Assembly: GCA_905182195.1 (NCBI GenBank)
Contig: CAJJAW010000008.1
Coordinates: 186,001-250,000, forward strand
Direction: 5' to 3'
DNA: 64,000 bases
Source of the DNA: Alphaproteobacteria bacterium UBA4588
Lineage (GTDB): Bacteria > Pseudomonadota > Alphaproteobacteria > Rhodobacterales > Rhodobacteraceae
The notes beneath the pieces are model-generated. The model did no database searches, was not told the DNA's origin, and saw nothing but the letters and a program-made list of their open reading frames with translations. The number at the start of each line of letters is the position of its first letter. Within the stretch, counting starts at the first letter, position 1. The translations under genes and the position numbers were made by a program. This document shows positions 9,419 to 17,698 of the stretch, one piece after another.

Positions 9419-9589
9419 ATGACGACTGAAATAAAAGTAATTGCAGTTGCAACGCCACCCACCGCTGGCATCGCGTTTGCCTTCATCACAGGGTTGGCAT
9501 TGTTGTTTGCATCTGGGTACGCTCAAGCGACATCCTTGCATGACGCAGCCCATGACCAACGCCACGCGATGGCTTTTCCCTGCCACTAA
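9419..9589 (+). CDS. cbtB: Cobalt transporter subunit CbtB
   Basis: This 56-residue protein has one membrane segment (about residues 16-36). It ends in the CbtB signature HDQRHAMAFPCH, a His-rich tail thought to bind cobalt. It is predicted to work with CbtA as a cobalt importer feeding cobalamin synthesis. ATG 9419 has AGGAG 9 bases upstream; longer versions of the frame would run into the riboswitch. Control by the riboswitch directly upstream and a 3-base gap to cbtA support the assignment. Confidence 0.9.
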   Translation: MTTEIKVIAVATPPTAGIAFAFITGLALLFASGYAQATSLHDAAHDQRHAMAFPCH

Positions 9590-9592
9590 ATC

Positions 9593-10273
9593 ATGGTTAA
9601 AAATTTATTTGTTAGCGCGATTTGCGCGGGCATTGTAGCTGGGCTGATAGCGGCCTTGTTGCAATTCATATTTGTTATTCCAGTTTTGCTGGAAGGTGAG
9701 CTGTTTGAAACAGGCGCACGGCTTCACTTTGGAAACGATGGCTCGCCTCAAAGTGACAGAGGCGTACCCGGCTTAGGCGATGATTGGGGCCGTCATTCGA
9801 TGACAGTGGCGTTCAACATCATCACCTATACTGGATATGGCCTGATTCTTGCGGCCATGATCAGCTATGCAGCATTAAAAGGCAGCTTCACCCCATCGCG
9901 TCAGGGTATAACCTGGGGACTTTGTGGTTTCATTGCTGTGCAATTAGCACCAGCAATTGGCCTACCTCCTGAGTTACCCGGCACCCTTGCCGCAGAGATA
10001 GGGCCGCGACAAATGTGGTGGCTGGGTACGATTGTGGCGACAGCGATCGGGATGGGGCTTATCGCGTTTGGTCGCAGCTACCTTCCCTTATGTGGCATTG
10101 CAATCATACTCATACCACATTTGGTTGGTGCACCGCATCTGGATGCATTTTTTGGGGTGGCGCCACCGGAACTTGCAGCGGAATTCGCGACGCTTAGTTT
10201 AGGCACATCAGCCGCAGGTTGGGCCGTTTTGGGTTACGTGGTAGCAGAAGTGCTGCGACGACTTGAAAGCTAA
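9593..10273 (+). CDS. cbtA: Cobalt transporter subunit CbtA
   Basis: This 226-residue polytopic membrane protein has about five hydrophobic segments, with family features FVIPVLLEGELFE in the first loop and GFIAVQLAPAIGLPPELPG in the centre. CbtA is the predicted permease partner of CbtB, known from comparative genomics of cobalamin-riboswitch regulons; direct transport data are sparse. It follows cbtB by 3 bases and shares its riboswitch. Its stop overlaps by 4 bases the end of the convergent DUF1636 gene. Confidence 0.92.
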   Translation: MVKNLFVSAICAGIVAGLIAALLQFIFVIPVLLEGELFETGARLHFGNDGSPQSDRGVPGLGDDWGRHSMTVAFNIITYTGYGLILAAMISYAALKGSFTPSRQGITWGLCGFIAVQLAPAIGLPPELPGTLAAEIGPRQMWWLGTIVATAIGMGLIAFGRSYLPLCGIAIILIPHLVGAPHLDAFFGVAPPELAAEFATLSLGTSAAGWAVLGYVVAEVLRRLES

Positions 10274-10614
10274 AGTTTTGGTACTCGGCCCTGCAGGCAC
10301 AGGCGTAAACGCCCCGCGGCATGGGCCTCGGTTATCCACCCATCAGGCGCGTTTAGATAGAGGCTTAGCAATCCCAGCATATCTTGAGTATCTGTCTCAG
10401 GATCTGCGCCCGCAAAAAGATAGGTAGCCTTTTGCGGCCCTTGGAGCGCAAACGACAGCGGTGTATCACACATGTTTAGGCAGGAGGCCATTTTGACATC
10501 AATATCCAAACCACTTTCCGCCACAGCGGCAGACAGCTGGTCAGCCCAAGCAGCCCCAAGGGGGGCGGCCCCCTCCGCTGAACAGGTATCACATATGACC
10601 ACTCGATCTTTCAC
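10270..10614 (-). CDS. DUF1636 family protein, four-Cys paralogue
   Basis: This second DUF1636 protein, 114 residues, has C8-x2-C11 (CDTC) and C45-x3-C49 (CLNMC) followed by DTPLSFALQGPQKATYLF, which aligns with the copy at 1910-2281. It lacks the fifth Cys of that copy. Four cysteines in this spacing fit a thioredoxin-like [2Fe-2S] cluster or a metal site; function is unknown. It is divergent from cobW (68 bases between starts) and convergent with cbtA, so it is embedded among cobalt genes but transcribed separately from them. Confidence 0.85.
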   Translation of the reverse strand: MKDRVVICDTCSAEGAAPLGAAWADQLSAAVAESGLDIDVKMASCLNMCDTPLSFALQGPQKATYLFAGADPETDTQDMLGLLSLYLNAPDGWITEAHAAGRLRLCLQGRVPKL

Positions 10615-10682
10615 AAAGGCTCCTTATGCCTACTTACCATTTGCCCTAAAACACTCCCAGCCTGATCACAAGGAACTCTGAC

Positions 10683-11753
10683 ATGGTAAAGAAGATCCCT
10701 GCCACAATCATTACCGGCTTTCTTGGTGCCGGTAAAACCACACTGATCCGCCACATGCTGGAAAATGTGCAGGGTCGCCGGATTGCTCTAATCATCAATG
10801 AATTTGGCGATTTAGGCGTCGATGGGGATATTCTCAAAGGCTGTGGAGATGAGACCTGTCGTGAAGAAGATGTGATGGAGCTGTCAAACGGTTGCATCTG
10901 CTGCACCGTGGCTGATGATTTTATACCCACAATGGAGAAGCTTCTCGCACGTGAAGACAAGCCAGATCATATAGTGATCGAGACAAGCGGTTTGGCCTTG
11001 CCACAGCCTTTGGTGCGGGCTTTCAATTGGCCCGGGATATCAACTCAGGTGACCGTTGATGGCGTGGTCACAGTAGTGGATGGCAAGGCAGTTACAGACG
11101 GACGTTTTGCCCATTCTGTGGAGGCGATAGATGCACAGCGCAAGCTGGATGAGAACCTAGATCACGAAACCCCCTTATCAGAACTATTTGAGGATCAAGT
11201 AGCCTGTGCTGATATGATTGTGGTTAATAAAACTGACTTGTTGGCCGCAGCACAAGCAGATGCTTTGGTGGCCAGCCTCCGCAGCTCAGCGCGCGACGGT
11301 GTGCAAGTTGTAAAAACGTCGATGGGTAAACTGCCGGTGGATGTATTGCTGGGCCAAGGCATTGGCGCAGAGGCTGATTTGACGTCCCGCCATGAGCTTC
11401 ACCATCACCATCATGACGACGACAAGCATGGCCACCATCACCACGAGCATGACCATGACGCCTTTGAGAGCTTTGTCGTGAACCTCGGCGAGATTTCCGA
11501 CGCCAAACAATTTGCGGATCAAACCTCCGACATCATCCGTGCTCACGATATTTTACGCCTCAAAGGCTTTGCTGCAGTGGCAGGAAAACCCATGCGCCTC
11601 ACGCTTCAGGCAGTCGGGCCGAGGGTTGATACCTATTTTGACCAACCCTTCGACACAGCTCCTCGCGTCACGCGGCTAGTAGTGATTGGGCAAGCAGGGA
11701 TGGACCGCATGGCGATTGAGGCGGCACTATATGCGTGTATCCCAGCCGGATGA
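10683..11753 (+). CDS. cobW: CobW, G3E GTPase with His-rich metal-binding loop
   Basis: This 356-residue cytoplasmic GTPase of the CobW/COG0523 family is thought to deliver cobalt to the CobNST chelatase. Walker A is GFLGAGKTT (residues 12-20). The family metal site CICC is at residues 71-74, NKTD at 182-185 recognises guanine, and a His/Asp-rich run lies at about residues 239-259. The C-terminal CobW_C domain (DTYFDQPF, RLVVIGQ) is complete. ATG 10683 has AAGGA upstream. Its 3' end overlaps the GNAT gene by 23 bases, and cobN follows, which favours a cobalt role over a zinc one. Confidence 0.94.
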   Translation: MVKKIPATIITGFLGAGKTTLIRHMLENVQGRRIALIINEFGDLGVDGDILKGCGDETCREEDVMELSNGCICCTVADDFIPTMEKLLAREDKPDHIVIETSGLALPQPLVRAFNWPGISTQVTVDGVVTVVDGKAVTDGRFAHSVEAIDAQRKLDENLDHETPLSELFEDQVACADMIVVNKTDLLAAAQADALVASLRSSARDGVQVVKTSMGKLPVDVLLGQGIGAEADLTSRHELHHHHHDDDKHGHHHHEHDHDAFESFVVNLGEISDAKQFADQTSDIIRAHDILRLKGFAAVAGKPMRLTLQAVGPRVDTYFDQPFDTAPRVTRLVVIGQAGMDRMAIEAALYACIPAG

Positions 11754-12208
11754 TACTGTGATTATAGTTGAGCGCACCGATCCCCACGATCCGCAGGCCA
11801 AAGCTTTGTTACAGGCCAGTCATGCGCTAATGCAATCTTTGTTCCCACCAGAGGAGAATGCCTATCTGTCGATTGACGAGCTTTGCGCCGAGGATGTACA
11901 TTTCTTCGCCGCACGCCGTGGCACGATCCTGCGCGGCACCGGCGCGCTGGCAGTCAAAGACGGATATGGGGAAATAAAATCCATGTTCGTAGACCATGAC
12001 GCGCGTGGGCAAGGGGTGGCTGATGCCATCCTAAGGAGCCTTGAGGATCTGACCCTAGAAATAGGCCTTTTAGAGATGAGGTTGGAAACAGGGCAACAAA
12101 CTGCATGCAGCACACAGGCTTTACAAGCGGCACGGTTTCGTAATCTGCGGGCCGTTCGGAAATTACACAGCCAACCCCAGCAGTATTTTCATGAAAAAGC
12201 AGCTATGA
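11731..12208 (+). pseudogene. Frameshifted GNAT acetyltransferase
   Basis: From ATG 11731 the frame encodes a typical GNAT start and acetyl-CoA site (EIKSMFVDHDARGQGVADAI) up to LETGQQTACSTQ. Beyond about 12118 the first frame loses all similarity. The next frame supplies the expected GNAT ending, LYKRHGFVICGPFGNY followed by PSSIFMKKQL and a TGA at 12206-12208. One base appears to be missing (or one must be skipped) near 12118-12121. This may be a true pseudogene, a sequencing or assembly error, or, less likely, programmed frameshifting. The substrate is unknown. It overlaps the cobW 3' end. Confidence 0.85.
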
Positions 12209-12210
12209 GA

Positions 12211-12378
12211 CTACTTGGCAGCTTTGCGTGCTCCAGAAGCCGCTTTCATTCGGGCCAACAGTTCAGCCTTAGTGCCACCTTTCCCAAAAGGGTTTTTGCT
12301 GCTGCCTTTGGCGTTATGTTCACTGTGACGTGGCGTATTGCCACGCTGTTTAATGCTGCCTGCGTCTTTGTAGTCCAT
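12211..12378 (-). CDS. Small basic conserved-type protein, 55 residues
   Basis: A minus-strand ATG at 12378 opens a 55-codon frame, MDYKDAGSIKQRGNTPRHSE followed by HNAKGSSKNPFGKGGTKAEL and a Lys/Ala-rich end (MKAASGARKAAK). The stop is at 12211. An AAAGGATAG ribosome site lies before the start. The protein is basic, probably disordered, and resembles short hypothetical proteins seen in roseobacters. It lies antisense to any read-through of the GNAT frame, with its stop 2 bases from the GNAT stop. Function is unknown; nucleic-acid or ribosome association is only a guess from its charge. Confidence 0.7.
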   Translation of the reverse strand: MDYKDAGSIKQRGNTPRHSEHNAKGSSKNPFGKGGTKAELLARMKAASGARKAAK

Positions 12379-12458
12379 AATCTATCCTTTACTGCGGCTA
12401 ATAGCTTAGTCGGCGCTGATGCCCTATTCCCTTCCATTGAGCAAGACGGAAGCGCCTG

Positions 12459-15400
12459 ATGCACCTACTAGCGGCCACACCTGGATCTGTTGACGATGGA
12501 AAAGAGCCCGTTGATCTTGGCCAAACCCCAGCGGATGTGATTTTTATCTCCGCCGCTGACACCGAACTTGCAGCACTGTCAACCGCACGCTCCGAGATGC
12601 CAGATCCACCGGGCCTGCGTTTGGCCAGCATGATGCATCTTCAGCATCCCATGTCGGTAGATCTGCATATTGACGCCTGTGCCTCAAAAGCCAAATTAGT
12701 TGTGGCCCGCGTATTGGGTGGCGCCGGGTATTGGAAGTATGGGTTCGAGCAATATGCCGCCCGTATGGCAGATGCAGGCGTGGCCTTTGCAGCCCTGCCG
12801 GGAGACGACAAGCCAGATCCAGAACTACGTATGTTTTCAACGGTCTCCGACACAGATTACGATGCCCTTTGGGCTTATCTGGTCGAAGGAGGGCCAAAAA
12901 ATTCGGTGAACTTCCTGCATTATTGCAGCGCCATGATATCTCCACGCGAAGCTCCTCAGGCCGCCGAACCCCTGTTGCGAGCCGGTATCTATTGGCCTGG
13001 AGCCGGCATCTCAAACATCACAGCAGCGAAGGCAGAGTGGACCGAGGGCGCCCCAGTTGTGCCAATAATTTTCTACCGCGCTTTAGTGCAGGGGGCCGGG
13101 CTCAATCCGATTAACCGAATGGTGAAGGCCTTGCTGCGCATCGGCCTCAATCCGCTCCCAGTGTTTGTGGCTTCACTCAAAGATCCAATCTCTGTCGCTA
13201 CGCTGGACCAACTGTTTCAATCCGCAGCACCCGACGTAATTCTTAATTGTACATCCTTTGCCGTGGGCAATCCACATGGGGACGGCAGCCCAGACAATCC
13301 GCTGACCCTGCCCTCCACCTTAAAAGCTCCAATCTTTCAAGTGGTACTTTCTGCCAGTACAGAGCAGAATTGGGAGGAAGGCCTCAACGGCCTTTCAGCA
13401 CGCGATATCGCGATGAATGTGGCGCTGCCCGAGGTGGATGGCCGGATTTTGTCCCGCGCTGTTAGCTTCAAAGGCGAGGCATTTTTTGATGAGGCAACCG
13501 AATGCCCCATCGCCACGTATAAAGCCCGCGGCGACCGCATCTCTTTTGTAGCCACTCTTGCTTCCAATTGGGCGAAGCTACGCCGCACAGCTGCTTCAGA
13601 ACGGCAAGTGGCACTGGTGCTGGCGAATTACCCTAATAAGGACGGGCGACTGGCCAATGGAGTTGGCCTCGATACCCCAGCCTCAGCAGTCTATGTAATT
13701 AGGCTTTTGCAAGAGGCCGGCTATGATGTCGAGGCCCTTCCGGCAGACAGCGCAGATCTGATGGCGCAAGTCATGGCTGGACCTACCAATTGGCTCACAG
13801 ATCGTGCGGATCGCAGCGGCGGTGAAACCTTGTCACTGGCTCATTATTTGGAACAATATCAAGCCCTGCCATACGCACTGCGCGTGCGCATAGAAGAGCG
13901 TTGGGGGGATCCCAGAGTGGACCCTTTCTTTGAACCCGGTACCACAACAGCAGAGGGCGGGTTTAAACTGTCTATCCTGCAGTTTGGCAAAGTCACCTTA
14001 GGCCTACAGCCCGCACGGGGCTATAACATTGATCCCACTGAAACCTACCATTCTCCAGACCTTGTACCACCGCACAACTATTTAGCCTTCTATTTTTGGC
14101 TGCGCCACAGCCAAGGCGCGCATGCAATTGTGCATCTGGGCAAACACGGCAATTTAGAATGGCTTCCAGGTAAAGCTCTGGCCCTAAGCGAAGAATGTTT
14201 ACCCGAAGCAATTTTAGGGCCGATGCCGCATATCTATCCCTTTATCGTCAATGATCCTGGAGAAGGCACACAAGCCAAGCGGCGCACTCAAGCTGTAATT
14301 ATTGACCATCTTACCCCGCCTCTCACCCGCGCCGAGACCTATGGTCCCCTGCGCGACCTGGAGGCCTTGGTAGATGAGTATTATGAGGCGGCCGGTATTG
14401 ACCCGCGTCGAATTGACTATCTAAGGCGCGAAATTCTAACGCTAACGGCTACAAGTGGTTTGGACAAAGACATAGGTTTTCAAGGGGAAGAGACTGGAGA
14501 CTTAGCAAAATTGGATGCCTATCTCTGCGACCTGAAGGAAGCCCAAATCCGTGATGGGTTGCATATTTTTGGACAAACCCCCGAGGGCGAGCAATTGCGG
14601 GATTTGACCATTGCCCTGGCACGCATTCCGCGTGGCGCAGGCAAGGGCGGCGACGCATCTCTATTGCGTGCGATGGCAGATGACTTAGGGTTGGCGTTCG
14701 ACCCGCTAGATTGTGATTTTTCAACTAAATGGCAAGGCCCTAAGCCTGAGGCCTTAGCCAATCTCAGCGATGATGGCTGGCGTAGCAATGGCGATACGGT
14801 TGAGCGGCTCGAACTATTGGCCCAAAATTTGATGGAGGCCACAGCCCAAGCCCCGGGATCAAAATCTGCTGCAGTAATGGATCATATTTACAATGACATT
14901 ACCCCAAGATTATCAGACTGCGGACCTTCTGAAGGCAAGGGACTGTTGACCGCACTTGCCGGGGAATTCGTAAGCCCAGCCCCTTCGGGTGCTCCCACCC
15001 GCGGGCGCCTGGATGTGTTGCCGACCGGCCGAAATTTTTATTCAGTCGATAGCCGCGCTGTACCTACGCCCACAGCTTGGGCCTTAGGCTGGAAATCTGC
15101 CAACTTATTAATAGATAAGCATTTACAAGACCATGGCGATTGGCCTCGCGCGCTGTTACTTACAGCATGGGGCACTGCCAATATGCGCACTGGTGGCGAT
15201 GATATTGCTCAGTGTTTGGCCTTGATGGGCGTGAAGCCCAAATGGGACAGTGCAAATCGCAGGGTAACTGGCTTTGAAGTGATCCCCGCAAGTTCCTTGG
15301 GGCGCCCACGGGTGGATGTTACTCTGCGCATATCTGGCTTTTTCCGCGATGCCTTTCCAGGATTAATTGATCTGGTCGACAGCGCCGCTCGGGCAGTTTT

Positions 15401-16142
15401 TGACTTGGATGAACCATGTGATGTCAACCCAGCCAAAGCCAATGGCTCTGGCGCAAGGGTGTACGGCTCAAAGCCTGGAGCCTATGGGGCTGGCTTGCAA
15501 GCATTGATCGATGAGCGCATCTGGGACACTCAGGCAGATTTTGGCGCCGCCTATTTGGAATGGGGAAGCTATGCCTATGGCCATGGCCGTGCCGGCAATA
15601 AAGATCGCGAAGGGTTTGAGGCCCGCCTCACTCAGGTGGAAGCCATTGTTCAAAACCAAGACAACCGCGAGCATGACCTGCTCGATAGCGATGACTATTA
15701 CCAATTTGAAGGAGGCGCGGCAGCAGCCGTTACCAGCCTGCAGGGCCAATCCAGAACCGTCTATCACAACGACCACTCACGGCCAGAACGCCCTGTCATC
15801 CGTACGCTTGACGATGAAATCGCTCGCGTAATCCACTCGCGGGTTCTTAATCCTAAATGGATCGGTGGGGTGAAGCGCCACGGCTACAAGGGCGCCTTTG
15901 AGATAGCGGCTACAGTAGATTACATGTTCGCCTTCGCCGCCACCACGGGAGCTGTAAAATCTCACCACTTTGATGCTGTGGAAGCTGCGTTCTTAGAGAA
16001 TGATGAAACCCGTAACTTTATTGCAAATGCCAACAGCCCCGCGCTACGCGAAATCGCCGAACGCCTACAAGAGGCCATCGACCGGGATCTCTGGCAACCG
16101 CGGTCTAATTCAGCCCGTGCTAGGATCGCGGGTTTGCTCTAA
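12459..16142 (+). CDS. cobN: Cobaltochelatase large subunit CobN
   Basis: This 1227-residue large subunit of the aerobic ATP-dependent cobaltochelatase inserts Co2+ into hydrogenobyrinate a,c-diamide with CobS and CobT, which are not in the window. Length and landmark segments match the CobN/magnesium chelatase H family: NTDYDALWAYLVEGG-like N-terminal region, HLGKHGNLEWLPGKALALS in the middle, and GSKPGAYGAGLQALIDER near residue 1005. The ATG at 12459 lies in an 80-base leader after the small antisense gene. With cobW upstream it forms the cobalt-insertion block. It ends overlapping the convergent cyclodeaminase-family gene by 4 bases. Confidence 0.96.
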   Translation: MHLLAATPGSVDDGKEPVDLGQTPADVIFISAADTELAALSTARSEMPDPPGLRLASMMHLQHPMSVDLHIDACASKAKLVVARVLGGAGYWKYGFEQYAARMADAGVAFAALPGDDKPDPELRMFSTVSDTDYDALWAYLVEGGPKNSVNFLHYCSAMISPREAPQAAEPLLRAGIYWPGAGISNITAAKAEWTEGAPVVPIIFYRALVQGAGLNPINRMVKALLRIGLNPLPVFVASLKDPISVATLDQLFQSAAPDVILNCTSFAVGNPHGDGSPDNPLTLPSTLKAPIFQVVLSASTEQNWEEGLNGLSARDIAMNVALPEVDGRILSRAVSFKGEAFFDEATECPIATYKARGDRISFVATLASNWAKLRRTAASERQVALVLANYPNKDGRLANGVGLDTPASAVYVIRLLQEAGYDVEALPADSADLMAQVMAGPTNWLTDRADRSGGETLSLAHYLEQYQALPYALRVRIEERWGDPRVDPFFEPGTTTAEGGFKLSILQFGKVTLGLQPARGYNIDPTETYHSPDLVPPHNYLAFYFWLRHSQGAHAIVHLGKHGNLEWLPGKALALSEECLPEAILGPMPHIYPFIVNDPGEGTQAKRRTQAVIIDHLTPPLTRAETYGPLRDLEALVDEYYEAAGIDPRRIDYLRREILTLTATSGLDKDIGFQGEETGDLAKLDAYLCDLKEAQIRDGLHIFGQTPEGEQLRDLTIALARIPRGAGKGGDASLLRAMADDLGLAFDPLDCDFSTKWQGPKPEALANLSDDGWRSNGDTVERLELLAQNLMEATAQAPGSKSAAVMDHIYNDITPRLSDCGPSEGKGLLTALAGEFVSPAPSGAPTRGRLDVLPTGRNFYSVDSRAVPTPTAWALGWKSANLLIDKHLQDHGDWPRALLLTAWGTANMRTGGDDIAQCLALMGVKPKWDSANRRVTGFEVIPASSLGRPRVDVTLRISGFFRDAFPGLIDLVDSAARAVFDLDEPCDVNPAKANGSGARVYGSKPGAYGAGLQALIDERIWDTQADFGAAYLEWGSYAYGHGRAGNKDREGFEARLTQVEAIVQNQDNREHDLLDSDDYYQFEGGAAAAVTSLQGQSRTVYHNDHSRPERPVIRTLDDEIARVIHSRVLNPKWIGGVKRHGYKGAFEIAATVDYMFAFAATTGAVKSHHFDAVEAAFLENDETRNFIANANSPALREIAERLQEAIDRDLWQPRSNSARARIAGLL

Positions 16143-17056
16143 GGTTGGCTTAAGCCCTGCCATTGATCCAATACATAACGCGCTGTCATCAGATCCAGAT
16201 GCGCGCCACCGCCATTTTTGAAAACAGTGATATCCTCTGGTCTAGCCTGAAAGGCTGCCAGATTATAGTAATCAGCCTGCACATGCTCACGGGTAATGAC
16301 GCCAGTTTCTAAGGGAATTTTTAGCTCGCCAATATGGCCAAGAGTGGTGTCAAAGCTATCGACAAAGAGAAGTGATTTCTGCAAGACCTCATCATCCGCC
16401 TCGCGCATATCGGGACGGTAGGCGCCGATCATATTCAGATGTTGCCCCGGGCGCAGCCAAGCACCCTTGATGATGGGCTCAGTGCTCGTGGTGCAGGTCA
16501 ATATAATATCCGCCGCGCCAACCGCAGCCTCCAAATCAACTGCCACCACGGCACCCGTAGCCTTAGCAAAGGCCTGTGCTCCCGCGGGGCTGCGGTTCCA
16601 GATAGTGAAATTTGCGTCAGGATAACCCGCACCAAAAGCCTCCACCAGCGACCGGCCCACAGTACCCGCCCCAACAATCAAAATCTTTCTGGCATCCGCC
16701 GACGCCAATGCCAAGGCCGCCATAAGACTATCACCCGCAGTTTTCCATTTGGTGATTAGATGAAAATCAATCACTGCGGCAAGTTGGCCATTTTGATCGT
16801 CAAAAAGCATCACACCACCACCAACCATCGGCTGACCAAATTTAGGGTTTTCAGGAAATACGGTAGCAGTTTTGGTGAGTAGCCCCATGCCATCAATCCA
16901 CGCAGAACGACTGAGTAAGGTATCCGCCCCCCTGTACAAAAATAGATCATTAATCTCAGCCTTAGGGCCTTGGTGTCCATTCTTCAAAGCCGCAACTAAA
17001 GCCAACCAATCTAGCCGTTTTTGCCCCTCAGCAAAGGGGACTATGGCTGGGGTCAT
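16139..17056 (-). CDS. Ornithine cyclodeaminase / mu-crystallin family dehydrogenase
   Basis: This 305-residue NAD(P)-binding protein has a Rossmann motif ILIVGAGTVGRSLVEAF in the middle and the family segment GLLTKTATVFPENPKFG near residues 58-74. Members include ornithine cyclodeaminase, ketimine and pyrroline-2-carboxylate reductases, and alanine dehydrogenase; the sequence does not tell me which substrate it uses. It is translationally coupled to the HAD hydrolase upstream (4-base ATGA overlap), so the two may act together. Confidence 0.85.
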   Translation of the reverse strand: MTPAIVPFAEGQKRLDWLALVAALKNGHQGPKAEINDLFLYRGADTLLSRSAWIDGMGLLTKTATVFPENPKFGQPMVGGGVMLFDDQNGQLAAVIDFHLITKWKTAGDSLMAALALASADARKILIVGAGTVGRSLVEAFGAGYPDANFTIWNRSPAGAQAFAKATGAVVAVDLEAAVGAADIILTCTTSTEPIIKGAWLRPGQHLNMIGAYRPDMREADDEVLQKSLLFVDSFDTTLGHIGELKIPLETGVITREHVQADYYNLAAFQARPEDITVFKNGGGAHLDLMTARYVLDQWQGLSQP

Positions 17057-17673
17057 TGTGCTTGCTCCACAGTCAAAAGCCCTGCACTCACAAGTAGGTC
17101 AGCCCAACCTTGCGGCGTTTCAAAGAGATAAGTTTGCCAGCCGCGGCTTGCAGCCATGGCGATATTGTCAACGCGGTCATCAGTAAAAAGGAGGCGCTCT
17201 GGCGCCACACCACAATCTTGTTCCAGCATCTCATAGATCTTAGGGTCTGGCTTAATGACCTGCATCTGACCAGAGACATAGTCACGATCAAACTCACCTA
17301 GAAAATCATAATGGGTTTTAGCATATGCATAGCTTTCAACGCCAAAGTTGGTCAGCGAGAACACCGGGACGCCCACGGCTTTAAGTGCGCGCAGCAGGCG
17401 TACCGAGTGATCAATAGGTGGGGCAGCCAACTCGATCCAGTTGTCGTACCAATCACGAATTTCAGCCCGCCATTCAGGATTAGCCTCAGCTTCCGCATAG
17501 ATTACATCCCGAAAACCTTCGCCCAGATCAATCCGATCATTCATCGCATGTAAATCGACTGCGGCAAACATGGCGCAACGCCGTTCAGGGCCAATTGTAC
17601 GATCAAAGTATCGCTCTGGGTGCCATTCAAGCAGCACATTACCAATATCAAAAACAACTGCATGTACGCTCAT
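17053..17673 (-). CDS. HAD-family hydrolase
   Basis: This 206-residue haloacid-dehalogenase-like phosphatase belongs to the YihX-type subgroup. Motif I is FDIGNVLLEWHPERYFD at the N-terminus, the conserved Ser/Thr reads FSLTNFG, the motif III Lys region is VIKPDPKIYEML, and motif IV is LLFTDDRVDNI. The substrate is unknown; relatives remove phosphate from small sugar phosphates. ATG 17673 (MSVHAVVFD) is taken because upstream codons add non-conserved residues. It shares an operon with the cyclodeaminase-family gene. Confidence 0.87.
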   Translation of the reverse strand: MSVHAVVFDIGNVLLEWHPERYFDRTIGPERRCAMFAAVDLHAMNDRIDLGEGFRDVIYAEAEANPEWRAEIRDWYDNWIELAAPPIDHSVRLLRALKAVGVPVFSLTNFGVESYAYAKTHYDFLGEFDRDYVSGQMQVIKPDPKIYEMLEQDCGVAPERLLFTDDRVDNIAMAASRGWQTYLFETPQGWADLLVSAGLLTVEQAQ

Positions 17674-17698
17674 ACCAGGGCCTTTCATTACACGATTG

